From CATQHP01 sp965214915 (GTDB lineage: Bacteria; Acidobacteriota; Terriglobia; Bryobacterales; UBA6623), in NCBI GenBank assembly GCA_965214915.1, contig CBDCCP010000001.1, positions 1,054,001-1,118,000 on the forward strand: 64,000 bases of DNA, given 5' to 3'. A program made the translations under genes and the position numbers. A model generated the notes under the pieces. That model did no database searches. It was not told the origin of the DNA and saw only the letters and a program-made list of their open reading frames with translations. Positions 1 through 7,921 of the stretch are shown in pieces; positions within the stretch are counted from its first letter, which is position 1; each line of letters opens with the position of its first letter.

Positions 1-1816
1 CGCGGATGCCTGAAGAGGTGCCCAGCATGAAGTCGGCGAAACCGTCGCCGCCCGCTCCCAAGGGAGCGTCCCGCGTGTAGTTCCTGGGGAAGGCCATCCT
101 GCCGAGCGCCAACTGCGGGTTGACGATGCCGGTCTGCATGAAGAAAATCTGCGCGCCGAACTTGATGGCGTGATCGCCCTTCGTCCAGGTGTTATCGACC
201 GACACCTGCCGCGTTTGCGACTGGATCAGGTTGGGCGCCCAGTTGGAGTTGCCCAGTTGCTGGTAACCGCCGATTTCGAAAATGGCCATGCCGCGCAGAT
301 TCTCGTCGAAACCGGGCAGGCCGACCTCTTTATTGATGTTGCCGGGAACGTCGGGGTGGATTTCGGCGTCGGTGTCGAGATAGTTCCAGCCGAGGCGGAC
401 GTTCGAGATCAGCGACGGGCTCCAGATGCGGTTCCAGCCGAACACCGTGTTGTTGCTGGTTACGTCAAGAGAATTGCCCCCAGGAAAAAGCGAGCCGAAA
501 TTGGCGGTCGCCGGCAGGGCCGGAGTGCTGCCGCGGTTCTGCTGCTGACTGCTCCAGCGCGCGAACAGATTGTCCCTGTCCGACAGGTTGTGATCCCAAC
601 GGATGTCCCACTTGCTGAAGTCCTGGTTGCGGGGCGTCTGATGTGTATAGTTCCGGGTCAGATCGTCGTTCTGCGGATCGGGGTAAAAGTCTTTGGCGAT
701 CGACGAGATCGGATCGAACCGCGACGCCGGAATGATTTGGTTCGGAAAGGGCATTCTCTGTGACACGGCGTTACCATCCCCGTCAAGCCATGTGGCGCTA
801 TTGCCCTGTGCGTCGAATGGATCGTAGATTGTGTTGGCGATCTGCGAAAAATCGCCCTGCCGTTGGAGCGCCGTCGGAATCGTCCGCACGAACGTCGACG
901 TCTCGCGGATGTCGGTCAACTCCATGTCTCCGAACAGAAACGATTTGTTCCGCTTGATCGGGCCGCCGACGGCGAAGCCGTACTGCTTGCGCCCGAACTG
1001 CGCCTTCTCCCCGGGCGCGAAGTAAGGCTTGGCGTCCATTACTTCGTCACGCATGAAGAAGAAGCCCGTGCCGTGGATGTCGTTCGTGCCCGACTTGATG
1101 GCCAGCGAGACGATGCCCGAAGACGACTTGCCGTATTCGGCGGAGAAGCCGTTGGTGATGACCTTGAACTCGGCCACCGCGTCCACCGACGGCTTGACGG
1201 TTTCTTTCTGCGCGCCCTGCGAGGCGATGGACTGGTTATTGTTGTCCATGCCGTCGATCATGAAGTTGATTTCGGTGCCGCGCTGGCCGCCGATCGAAAT
1301 GCCTTGGCCGCGGGAGACGACGGTGCCCGCCGAGATCACGGCGAGCTGCAAGTAGTCGCGGCCGTTGAGCGGCAGGTCGACGATCTGGCGGTTTTCGATC
1401 ACGGTGCCCGCCGAGCTCTCGGTGGTCTGCAAGAGCGGCGCGGACGCCTCGACTTCGATAACCTCGGTCACCGCGCCGACCTCGAGGGCGACGTTCAACT
1501 CGCGCACGTCGCCGATGGACAGGGTGACGCCCGACCCGGAGTACGCCTTGAAGCCGTCCGCCTCGACGACGACGATGTAGTCGCCGATGCGCAGCGGATT
1601 CGAGCGGTAGTTGCCGCTCGCGTTGGTCTCCGTGGTGGATACAATGCCCGTCTCGACGTGATTGAATGTCACGGTCACGCCGGGAATGACGGCGCCCGTG
1701 GTGTCCGACACCGTCCCCACGATCAGCGCCGTATCGGCCTGCTGGGCCATGACGAACGGGGCCGCACACAATAGAACAAACGCTGCGCATAGGCAGCGGA
1801 ATTGCGATTTCTTCAT
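1..1816 (-). CDS. Oar-like TonB-dependent receptor, 3' end outside window
   Basis: About 605 residues of the N-terminal part are visible; the gene runs off the left edge. It starts MKKSQFRC with a hydrophobic signal peptide ending at a VMAQQ cleavage region. A carboxypeptidase-regulatory-like beta-sandwich follows (GTVSDTTGAVIPGVTV, roughly residues 33-115), then a TonB plug-like region (LPLNGRDYLQL, GGQRGTEINFMIDGMDNNN, SAEYGKSSSGIVSLAIKSG) and the start of the barrel. The last visible residues (DGFADFMLGT) match the conserved Oar pattern. This architecture is the large acidobacterial Oar/CarboxypepD_reg-TonB family, outer-membrane transporters or adhesins of mostly unknown substrate. The ATG is supported by a strong Shine-Dalgarno (GGAGGAGGTT, four bases upstream). 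No frameshift is seen. Confidence 0.88.
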   Translation of the reverse strand, partial: MKKSQFRCLCAAFVLLCAAPFVMAQQADTALIVGTVSDTTGAVIPGVTVTFNHVETGIVSTTETNASGNYRSNPLRIGDYIVVVEADGFKAYSGSGVTLSIGDVRELNVALEVGAVTEVIEVEASAPLLQTTESSAGTVIENRQIVDLPLNGRDYLQLAVISAGTVVSRGQGISIGGQRGTEINFMIDGMDNNNQSIASQGAQKETVKPSVDAVAEFKVITNGFSAEYGKSSSGIVSLAIKSGTNDIHGTGFFFMRDEVMDAKPYFAPGEKAQFGRKQYGFAVGGPIKRNKSFLFGDMELTDIRETSTFVRTIPTALQRQGDFSQIANTIYDPFDAQGNSATWLDGDGNAVSQRMPFPNQIIPASRFDPISSIAKDFYPDPQNDDLTRNYTHQTPRNQDFSKWDIRWDHNLSDRDNLFARWSSQQQNRGSTPALPATANFGSLFPGGNSLDVTSNNTVFGWNRIWSPSLISNVRLGWNYLDTDAEIHPDVPGNINKEVGLPGFDENLRGMAIFEIGGYQQLGNSNWAPNLIQSQTRQVSVDNTWTKGDHAIKFGAQIFFMQTGIVNPQLALGRMAFPRNYTRDAPLGAGGDGFADFMLGTSSGIR

Positions 1817-1941
1817 CGATAACCTCCTCCTCAAGGATCGAGGGAAACGTATTTCGAGCGCCCTGGAAACCAACGAACCGGATTGCCCAAAACTCGCGGG
1901 CTTCCCGGCCCGCGCCCCTCAACACACTCGCTCGATAAATA

Positions 1942-1971
1942 TATAGAGCAAATCGATTACCGGGCTGTCAA
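1942..1971 (-). promoter_or_regulatory. Candidate sigma70 promoter of the TonB receptor
   Basis: On the minus strand a perfect TTGACA (1966-1971) is followed after 18 bases by TCTATA (1942-1947), inside an AT-rich stretch in an otherwise GC-rich spacer. The transcript would have a leader of about 120 bases. Assigned by eye; the -10 is imperfect and overlapping hexamers are possible. Confidence 0.4.
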
Positions 1972-2060
1972 TAGCCCGCGGAAAAATTTTTTGAGGCGGG
2001 ACTCCCGCGGACCGCAGCGGGCCGCCGCTCCCGGCTACGCCGCGCTCTTTCCCGCCCTGC

Positions 2061-3387
2061 TGTGCCGGTTCAGATAGATGTGAGACGCCGCGAGCCGGCG
2101 TCAGAGGGCCATCGCCCTCCTACCGGGTCATAGTTTTTGCGGCGGGGCGGGTTCAGTCAAGGGCGCGCCCGCCAGGGCGCGGCGTAGCGTACCCTTGACG
2201 GGTTCCGTCCCGCCGCGTACACCGCTCATAGAGGGCGATGGCCCGCTCTTCGAGGTGGAGCCCGGCCGGATCGACAGGGGGGGCGGCCGGCCAGGGGTTG
2301 CCTCCGCAGGTGGGGTTCTCCGAAGCTCGTAGAAGAACAACCCAACGAGCGAAAGGAGAACCCCATGCAGGTTTTTGGCCTACCGAGACAGGTTATCAGC
2401 AGTGCCCGCGTTGCGGCGCAGTTGGGAGAGGGAAAAGTCGATGCGGCCCTGGAGAGCCGGCGCGACGCGGTGCGGCGCTGGCGCGAGGCCAGGGCGCAGG
2501 GGCTGAGCGCGCAGGCGGCGGCGGACGCGGTGGGCGTATCCCGCGCCACGCTCTATCGCTGGCGCAAGCAGCCTGAACTGCGTTCCCGACGGCCCCGCAA
2601 GCTGTGCCGGCCGCGCTGGAGTCCAGCGCTGGTGGAGCGCGTCGAAGCCCTGCGGGAAGACAACCCGGTGTGGGGCAAACGCAAGCTCGGCCCGCTGTTG
2701 CGCGCCGAGGGCCATGCCCTCTCCGACAGCACCGTCGGGCGCATCCTGGCCCGCCTGGTGCGCCGCGGACGCCTGCAACCCGTCTTCGTCTTCCGCCGCC
2801 CGCCCGGCCGAACCCGCCGCGCCCGCCGCCCCTATGCGCGCCGCTTACGCGCCGCGCTGCCCGCCAAAGCGCCCGGCGAGGCCGTCCAGATCGACACCCT
2901 CTCGCTCACTCTGCTGCCCGGCAAGACCATCAAACACTTCACCGCCCTCGATCGCTACTCCCGCTGGACCGCTGCTATGGCCGCCTCCCAGGCCACCTCC
3001 GCTTCCGCCGCTCGCTTCCTCGACAAACTCGTTCAATCCGCCCCCTTCCCCATCCGCGCCATCCAGGTCGACGGCGGTTCCGAGTTCCAGAAAGACTTCG
3101 AGAACGCCTGCCAACAGCGCCGCATCGACCTCTACGTCCTGCCTCCCCGAAGCCCCCAACTCAACGGCCGCGTCGAGCGCATGCAAGCCACCTGGCGCTA
3201 CGCGTTCTACTCCGTCTACTCCCTGCCCCACCGCCTCCAGCAACTCAACCCCCTGATCGACGCCTTCGCCCACCGCTACAACCACCACCGCCCCCATGAC
3301 GCCCTTGACTCCCGCTCCCCTATCCAGTACCTTCATAACCACAGCTTCGGTATTCCCCCGCCGTCTCATATGTCCTGATCCCGCACA
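2061..3387 (+). mobile_element. IS481-family insertion sequence, copy 1
   Basis: A 1327-base block is repeated, apparently without a mismatch, at 12316-13642 in the same orientation. Its ends form imperfect terminal inverted repeats beginning TGTGC (left TGTGCCGGTTCAG, right end reversed TGTGCGGGATCAG, both reaching TGAGACG). A single DDE transposase occupies most of it. TGT-starting ends, size and one ORF fit IS481. Unlike copy 2, no target duplication is visible here (left flank CCTGC, right flank TCCGC), which suggests a later deletion or rearrangement beside this copy. Its right end lies about 40 bases from the broken higB. Confidence 0.9.
2365..3378 (+). CDS. IS481-family DDE transposase, copy 1
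   Basis: 337 residues, normal for the family. The N-terminus holds a helix-turn-helix (VSRATLYRWRKQ, about residues 59-70). The rve catalytic core supplies the first Asp in VQIDTLSL, the second in IQVDGGSEF and the Glu in NGRVERM, followed by a YNHHRPHDAL C-terminal signature. The ATG follows GAAAGGAGAACCCC, a good ribosome-binding site. The frame is intact and, as far as can be read, the protein is identical to copy 2, so the element is young and potentially active. Confidence 0.93.
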   Translation: MQVFGLPRQVISSARVAAQLGEGKVDAALESRRDAVRRWREARAQGLSAQAAADAVGVSRATLYRWRKQPELRSRRPRKLCRPRWSPALVERVEALREDNPVWGKRKLGPLLRAEGHALSDSTVGRILARLVRRGRLQPVFVFRRPPGRTRRARRPYARRLRAALPAKAPGEAVQIDTLSLTLLPGKTIKHFTALDRYSRWTAAMAASQATSASAARFLDKLVQSAPFPIRAIQVDGGSEFQKDFENACQQRRIDLYVLPPRSPQLNGRVERMQATWRYAFYSVYSLPHRLQQLNPLIDAFAHRYNHHRPHDALDSRSPIQYLHNHSFGIPPPSHMS

Positions 3388-3426
3388 TCCGCTTGCAACA
3401 CGGCGCGTATCAAGTTAAAATGCGGT

Positions 3427-3700
3427 GTGGAGGTTGCGCATGCCGGTTTACGCCGTCTGTACGATTACGGCGACACTCGGCGGCTGAACCCGAATCATAC
3501 GGCGCGAATCCGCCGCATACTGACCGAATTGAGACGCGGCGCGTTCGCCGCAAGACATGGACAGGCCTGGATTTCGGCTACATCCGTTGAAAGGCGCTCG
3601 CCGCGGTTATTGGAGTGTGCGCGTGTCCGGCAATTGGCGCGTTATTTTTCGTTTTGTCGAGGGAGAGGCGGTAGACGTCAATTTGATCGACTACCACTAG
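3427..3700 (+). pseudogene. higB: HigB-like toxin, frameshifted
   Basis: Two frames must be joined to give a RelE/HigB-fold toxin. The first holds GLRRLYDYGDTRRLNP...IRRILTELRR, the second DMDRPGFRLHPLKG, GYWSVRVSGNWRVIF and VNLIDYH before the stop. One extra A near 3551-3554 (GCAAGAC where GCAGAC is expected) breaks the frame. HigB toxins are ribosome-dependent mRNA interferases. The start is uncertain: GTG at 3427 is only 40 bases from the IS481 end, and no promoter like that of the 17-20 kb array remains, so the upstream region has probably been lost. It belongs to the same family as the four copies further downstream. Confidence 0.75.
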
Positions 3701-3714
3701 AAAGGAGCCGCATC

Positions 3715-3975
3715 ATGCCTATGTACGATCCCGTGCATCCTGGAGAACTGATCCGCGAAAGCTTGAACGATGTGGGTTGGACTGTGACAGAGTGCGCCGG
3801 CCACATCGGCGTGGCGCGGAACACGCTCTCAAGGGTGCTAAACGGTCGCATCGGCGTTTCGGCGGAAATGGCTCTAGCCTTGGAACGCCTCGGTTGGAGC
3901 AACGCGGAACACTGGCTGCGCCTGCAAGCGAATTACGATCTCGCGCAAGCGCGTCTGAAGGAAGCCGCGGCCTGA
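3715..3975 (+). CDS. higA: HigA-family antitoxin (XRE helix-turn-helix)
   Basis: 86 residues. It begins MPMYDPVHPGELIRE, the typical HigA opening (P-x-HPGE-x-L), followed by an XRE helix-turn-helix (AGHIGVARNTLSRVLNGR, about residues 30-47) and the tail WLRLQANYDLAQARLKEA. The ATG follows AAAGGAG. The gene starts 14 bases after the broken higB stop, the usual toxin-first order. As an antitoxin it would neutralise HigB and repress its own promoter. With its toxin frameshifted it may persist as an orphan that could cross-neutralise the array toxins; that is inference. Confidence 0.82.
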   Translation: MPMYDPVHPGELIRESLNDVGWTVTECAGHIGVARNTLSRVLNGRIGVSAEMALALERLGWSNAEHWLRLQANYDLAQARLKEAAA

Positions 3976-4024
3976 AAAAGACGACCTTGCCGGCCGCTTG
4001 CGGGATTCCGCCGAACCGCGGCCG

Positions 4025-5044
4025 CTACAGCCGGACGACTTCGCCCTTGCCGGCCGACTCGTAAACCGCCTCCACCACGGCAAGCGTCTTCAGATAGTCT
4101 TCGCCCGTGCTCTCGAAGGGCTCGCCGCTCAGCAGGCAGTCGGTGAAATGCCGCTGCAAGGCGTACACGCAATCGCCGGCGAACCCCCTGTTCTCGCGGG
4201 AATACGCCACGTCCGCGGCGGCCCGGCCCAGCGGCTTGAGCCTCAGCTTCGCTTCCGTATCCAGCTCCAAATGGCCGCCCGCAGCGTCGACTCGCATCCG
4301 TCCGAAGGTGTAGCGCGGGTTCCCGGACTCGACTTCGTTATAGCGGTTGGCGTCGAGGATCGCCGTCGCCCCGTTCTCGAACTTGAAAAAGACCTGCCCG
4401 GCGTCCTCGCCCCGGATGACCGGGTTCAGCCTCCGCAGATGGGCGTAAACCTCGCGCGCCTCGCCCAGCAGATAGCGGAACGTGTCGATGAAGTGAACGC
4501 CCGTTTCATAAATCAGCAGCCGGGGATAGGAGCGGAAAAAGGGCTGCCGCGAGAGATAGGCGTCCGGCCCCCAGCCGTCGCCGGTGCGCATACGGAAATA
4601 GACGTGGGTGAAGTCGCCGATCGAGCCTTGGCGTTGAATTTCCTTGATGCGCCGGTGCCAGGGCTGCCAGCGAAAGTTCTCGTGAACCATGAAGCGCACT
4701 CCGCGCGTCGCCTCGACAATCCGCCAGCTTTGGGCAAACGTCGGCGCAAGCGGTTTCTGGCAAACGATGTGTACGCCCCGCTCGGCGGCGTAGGCGCAAA
4801 TCTCGGCGTGGGTCTCGGGCGGAGTCACGATATCGACGAAATCCGGCCGCTCGCGGTCGATCATCTCGCGCCAATCGGCGTAACAGCGCTCGATCCCGTA
4901 GGCCGCCATCTTCTCGCGCGCTTTGCTCTCGGTCCTGTTGTGGACGGCGGTCAGGGCGACTTCGGGAATCCGCGTCCAGGCTTCGTAGTGGAAATCGGAA
5001 AAGTAGCCGGCCCCGATTGCAACCGCCTTGAGCTCCGCGCGCAT
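4025..5044 (-). CDS. Gfo/Idh/MocA-family NAD(P)-dependent oxidoreductase
   Basis: 339 residues from the ATG at 5044; a longer reading is open upstream but shows only low-complexity sequence before the Rossmann strand. The N-terminal fold reads VAIGAGYFSDFHYEAW, followed by a VCQKPLAPTF motif (the EKP-like catalytic lysine region). The C-terminal alpha/beta domain contains HFIDTFRYLLGE. No signal peptide is visible, so it is probably cytoplasmic. It is divergent from the pca cluster and sits within the IS481-bounded segment. These enzymes oxidise or reduce sugar-like substrates; no specific substrate can be assigned. Confidence 0.85.
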   Translation of the reverse strand: MRAELKAVAIGAGYFSDFHYEAWTRIPEVALTAVHNRTESKAREKMAAYGIERCYADWREMIDRERPDFVDIVTPPETHAEICAYAAERGVHIVCQKPLAPTFAQSWRIVEATRGVRFMVHENFRWQPWHRRIKEIQRQGSIGDFTHVYFRMRTGDGWGPDAYLSRQPFFRSYPRLLIYETGVHFIDTFRYLLGEAREVYAHLRRLNPVIRGEDAGQVFFKFENGATAILDANRYNEVESGNPRYTFGRMRVDAAGGHLELDTEAKLRLKPLGRAAADVAYSRENRGFAGDCVYALQRHFTDCLLSGEPFESTGEDYLKTLAVVEAVYESAGKGEVVRL

Positions 5045-5144
5045 GGAGCCACTGTAACGCGGCCGCGCTTCCGCGGGCCGGCGGCGAACGGGGCCGCGTT
5101 GCGCCTTGCCGCGTACAGGCGCTAAATTGTCAGGAACCGCCGGA

Positions 5145-5936
5145 ATGGAATTCGCCCGCATCGACAACGTCGTTCTCAGCTACCGCCGGGATGGCCCCCG
5201 CGCGGCTCCGGCGCTCGTCTTCTCGAATTCGCTCGGAACCGATTACCGCATCTGGGACGAGGCGGTCGACGCGCTCGGCGGCCGCTTTCACGCCGTGCGT
5301 TACGACAAACGGGGCCACGGATTGTCGAGCGGGCCCGCGGCCTGCTCCATCGCCGACCACGCCGCCGATCTGGCGGACCTGCTTGACTTGCTGAAGATCG
5401 AGCGGGCAATCGTCTGCGGCCTTTCGATCGGGGGGATGATCGCGCAGCAACTGGCGGCGCAGCGGCCCGGCCTCGTCCGCGCGCTGATCCTCTGCGACAC
5501 GGCGCCGGTCATCGGCCCGCCGGAAATCTGGGATGCGCGCATCCGGCAGGTCCGCGAGGCGGGCCTTGCCTCAATCGCGGAGACGGTCCTCGAACGCTGG
5601 TTCGGCGCAACGTACCGCCGGCGGCGACCGGATCGACTGGCGGGCTGGGCGAATATGCTGAGCCGCGTCCCGCAAGAGGGCTATATCGCCGCTTGCGCGG
5701 CCTTGCGCGACGCCGACCTGAGCGCATCGACGGCGAGCCTGCGGGTCCCGGCAATGTGCGTCTGCGGCTCCGAAGACATGCCCACGCCGCCTCCTCTGGT
5801 CCGTTCGCTGGCGGCTCTGATCCCCGGCTCGCGCTTCGAGACGATCGAGGGCGCCGGCCACCTGCCCTGCGTCGAGGCCCCCGGCAGGCTTGTATCGCTT
5901 ATAAGCAACTTCGCGGAGGAACGCAACCTTGTCTGA
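5145..5936 (+). CDS. pcaD: 3-oxoadipate enol-lactonase (alpha/beta hydrolase)
   Basis: 263 residues from the ATG at 5145. Alpha/beta hydrolase with nucleophile elbow GLSIGG (about residues 92-97), a likely acid in SEDMPTP and catalytic His in GAGHLPCVEAP; the oxyanion region is FSNSLGTDYRIWD. PcaD hydrolyses beta-ketoadipate enol-lactone to beta-ketoadipate. The assignment is strengthened by the overlapping pcaC and the downstream pcaH, pcaG and pcaB. It is first in the cluster and overlaps pcaC by eight bases, so translation is probably coupled. Confidence 0.88.
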   Translation: MEFARIDNVVLSYRRDGPRAAPALVFSNSLGTDYRIWDEAVDALGGRFHAVRYDKRGHGLSSGPAACSIADHAADLADLLDLLKIERAIVCGLSIGGMIAQQLAAQRPGLVRALILCDTAPVIGPPEIWDARIRQVREAGLASIAETVLERWFGATYRRRRPDRLAGWANMLSRVPQEGYIAACAALRDADLSASTASLRVPAMCVCGSEDMPTPPPLVRSLAALIPGSRFETIEGAGHLPCVEAPGRLVSLISNFAEERNLV

Positions 5937-6330
5937 CGACCGATTCGATAGAGGCATGAAGGTCCGCCGAGAAGTGCTCGGCGACGCCCATGTCGACCGC
6001 GCCCAGGCGCGCAAGACGAGCTTCGACGAGGCATTCCAGCGCTACATTACGGAATCGGCCTGGGGCGCAGTCTGGGACCGCCCCCACCTCGACCGCCGCA
6101 CGCGCAGCCTGATCACCGTAGCGCTGCTGGGCGCGCTGGGCTGCCGCGAAGAGCTCCAAATGCACGTTCGCGCCTCGCGCGACACGGGCGCGACGCCGGA
6201 AGAAGTGGCCGAGGCGCTGCTGCACGTCGCGGTTTACGCCGGCGTCCCGGCCGCCAACCGGGCTTTCGCCGCGGCCGGGGAAGTTTACGAAGACCTGGGA
6301 CTCATCGCCCGCGGAGGCGATCCGCAATGA
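5929..6330 (+). CDS. pcaC: 4-carboxymuconolactone decarboxylase
   Basis: 133 residues, typical length for a stand-alone PcaC. It begins at a TTG preceded by GGAGGA; the start is fixed by the MSDDRFDRGMKVRREVLGD opening. The CMD fold is visible in LDRRTRSLITVALLGALG and EELQMHVRASRDTGATPEEVAEALLH. The enzyme decarboxylates gamma-carboxymuconolactone to the enol-lactone, the step before PcaD. It overlaps pcaD by eight bases and pcaH by four (ATGA). It may instead be annotated as a broader CMD-domain protein, but the context makes PcaC the best call. Confidence 0.9.
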   Translation: MSDDRFDRGMKVRREVLGDAHVDRAQARKTSFDEAFQRYITESAWGAVWDRPHLDRRTRSLITVALLGALGCREELQMHVRASRDTGATPEEVAEALLHVAVYAGVPAANRAFAAAGEVYEDLGLIARGGDPQ

Positions 6331-7049
6331 GCGCCGGCAAGGAAGCCGCCCCAAAAATCGACCCCAGGGATTGGAGCAGCCACCCGCCCTATCTCTACCT
6401 CCCCTACCGCTCGACGGAGTTCCGCGCGCCGAGCAGGCCGTTGATCCCGTTGGCGCATACGATTACGGAACTGACGGCCCCCGTCTTCGGCGAAAGCTCG
6501 ATCGGCGCGCTGGACAACGACCTCACCAAGAATGCCGCCAACAACGGCCAAGCGCTGGGCGAGCGCATCACCGTCAGCGGGCGCGTGCTCGAAGAAAGCG
6601 GCCGCCCCGTGCGCGGCGCCCTCGTGGAAATCTGGCAGACCAACGCGGCGGGGCGCTACGTTCACGTCGCCGACCGGCACGATGCTCCGCTCGACCCCAA
6701 CTTTTACGGCGCGGGCCGCTGCCTGACCGACGATAACGGCGCATACCGCTTCACCACCATCCGCCCCGGCGCCTACCCGTGGAAGAATCACCCGAACGCC
6801 TGGCGGCCGGCGCACATCCATTTTTCGCTGTTCGGCGCCGCGTTCGTCACTCGGCTGGTGACGCAGATGTACTTCCCCGGCGACCCGTTGCACGACCTGG
6901 ACCCCGTGCTTCACTGCGTCCGGGACGAAGCCGCCCGACGACGCCTCGTCGCGCGCTTTTCGCTGGAGAAAACGCAGCCGGAGCGGGCGCTGGGCTTCGA
7001 GTTCGACATCGTTTTGCGCGGCCCGCAGGCCACGCCCCTGGAAACTTAG
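6327..7049 (+). CDS. pcaH: Protocatechuate 3,4-dioxygenase, beta subunit
   Basis: 240 residues, close to known beta subunits. The N-terminal extension contains HPPYLYLPYRSTEFRAP. The intradiol core follows: VLEESGRPVRGALVEIWQ, then the non-haem Fe(III) ligand region with Tyr (NFYGAG), Tyr (PGAYPW) and two His (RPAHIHFS). This subunit carries the iron site, and all four ligands appear present. With PcaG it cleaves protocatechuate to beta-carboxymuconate. Coupled to pcaC by an ATGA overlap; pcaG begins ten bases after its stop. Confidence 0.93.
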   Translation: MSAGKEAAPKIDPRDWSSHPPYLYLPYRSTEFRAPSRPLIPLAHTITELTAPVFGESSIGALDNDLTKNAANNGQALGERITVSGRVLEESGRPVRGALVEIWQTNAAGRYVHVADRHDAPLDPNFYGAGRCLTDDNGAYRFTTIRPGAYPWKNHPNAWRPAHIHFSLFGAAFVTRLVTQMYFPGDPLHDLDPVLHCVRDEAARRRLVARFSLEKTQPERALGFEFDIVLRGPQATPLET

Positions 7050-7058
7050 GAAAGGACG

Positions 7059-7622
7059 ATGCCCAAGCAAACGCCCTCGCAGACCGTCGGCCCGTTCTTC
7101 GCCATCGCTCTGGCGCCGGAAAGCTACGGATTCCAACCCATCGCCGGCAGCGCATTGGCCGGCGGCGGCGCGCCCGGCGAGCGCATTCGAATCGAGGGCC
7201 GCGTACACGACGGCCGGGGCGAGCCCGTCCCCGACGCTTTGATCGACCTCTGGCAAGCCGACAGCGAAGGCCGCTATCCCCGGGCCCCGGCCGAACGGGG
7301 GGCCTTCGCCGGATTCGGCCGGTGCGCCACCGACGCAGAAGGCCGGTTCCGTTTTCTCACCGTGAAACCCGGCCGCGTCGACGATTCCCAGGCGCCTCAC
7401 GCCGTCCTCGCGGTCTTTGCCCGCGGCCTGCCAAGCCACCTCTTCACGCGCATTTACTTTTCCGACGAGCCGGACAACGCAACCGATCCGGTTTTGTCCG
7501 GCGTCGACGCCGCGAGACGTGAAACACTGGTAGGGCAGCGGCGCGATGCGCCCGACTGCGCCGTTTACGAGTTCGACATCCGCCTCCAGGGCGGCGCGGA
7601 GACCGTATTCTTCGACGCCTAA
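7059..7622 (+). CDS. pcaG: Protocatechuate 3,4-dioxygenase, alpha subunit
   Basis: 187 residues, normal for the alpha subunit. Starts MPKQTPSQTVGPFF, the characteristic opening, after GGAAAGGACG. The intradiol fold is visible in RVHDGRGEPVPDALIDLWQADSE-like sequence and HAVLAVFARGLPSHLFTRIYF; the iron ligands are not conserved, as expected for the non-metal subunit. Forms the heteromer with PcaH. A 299-base gap separates it from pcaB, so pcaB may have its own promoter. Confidence 0.92.
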   Translation: MPKQTPSQTVGPFFAIALAPESYGFQPIAGSALAGGGAPGERIRIEGRVHDGRGEPVPDALIDLWQADSEGRYPRAPAERGAFAGFGRCATDAEGRFRFLTVKPGRVDDSQAPHAVLAVFARGLPSHLFTRIYFSDEPDNATDPVLSGVDAARRETLVGQRRDAPDCAVYEFDIRLQGGAETVFFDA

Positions 7623-7921
7623 AGCAGTCCGTGGGGAAAGTGGCGTGGGCGGCGCGGCGGGCTCCTGCGGCGCCTTTCCGGCCCGCGCAAGCGGTTCGGC
7701 GAGGAGAGAGGAGGGAGGCGATCCGGGAGATCGTCCCCGACGAAGGACGAAGCCGACGGCCGCAAATGCCCGTCGCCCAAAGGGTTACGCGCCCTGAACC
7801 GCCGATCCGGTAGAATACGCCATGTCGCGCCGCTCGATCGCCCACACGGTACTGCACCGGCCCCAGGCGCGTAACGGTGCCTGCGTGACTTTCCCCGCGG
7901 AGTGCTAGAGAACGCAACGTC
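7623..7921. other. 299-base intergenic region between pcaG and pcaB
   Basis: No gene of credible length is seen. A TAGAAT hexamer near 7812 resembles a -10 box, but no good -35 lies at the right distance. No clear hairpin terminator or operator palindrome is visible by eye. It may be a decayed remnant or the pcaB promoter region. Confidence 0.4.

Noticed and set aside
1769..1781. ATAGAACAAACGC in the TonB gene, also present in the 37-base repeats
   Set aside because: A 13-base match in 64 kb is expected by chance and here it lies inside coding sequence.
1236..1925. 229-residue reading frame overlapping the TonB receptor start
   Set aside because: It is an alternative frame of the Oar-like gene with Arg/Gly-rich composition; the real frame has the signal peptide and Shine-Dalgarno.
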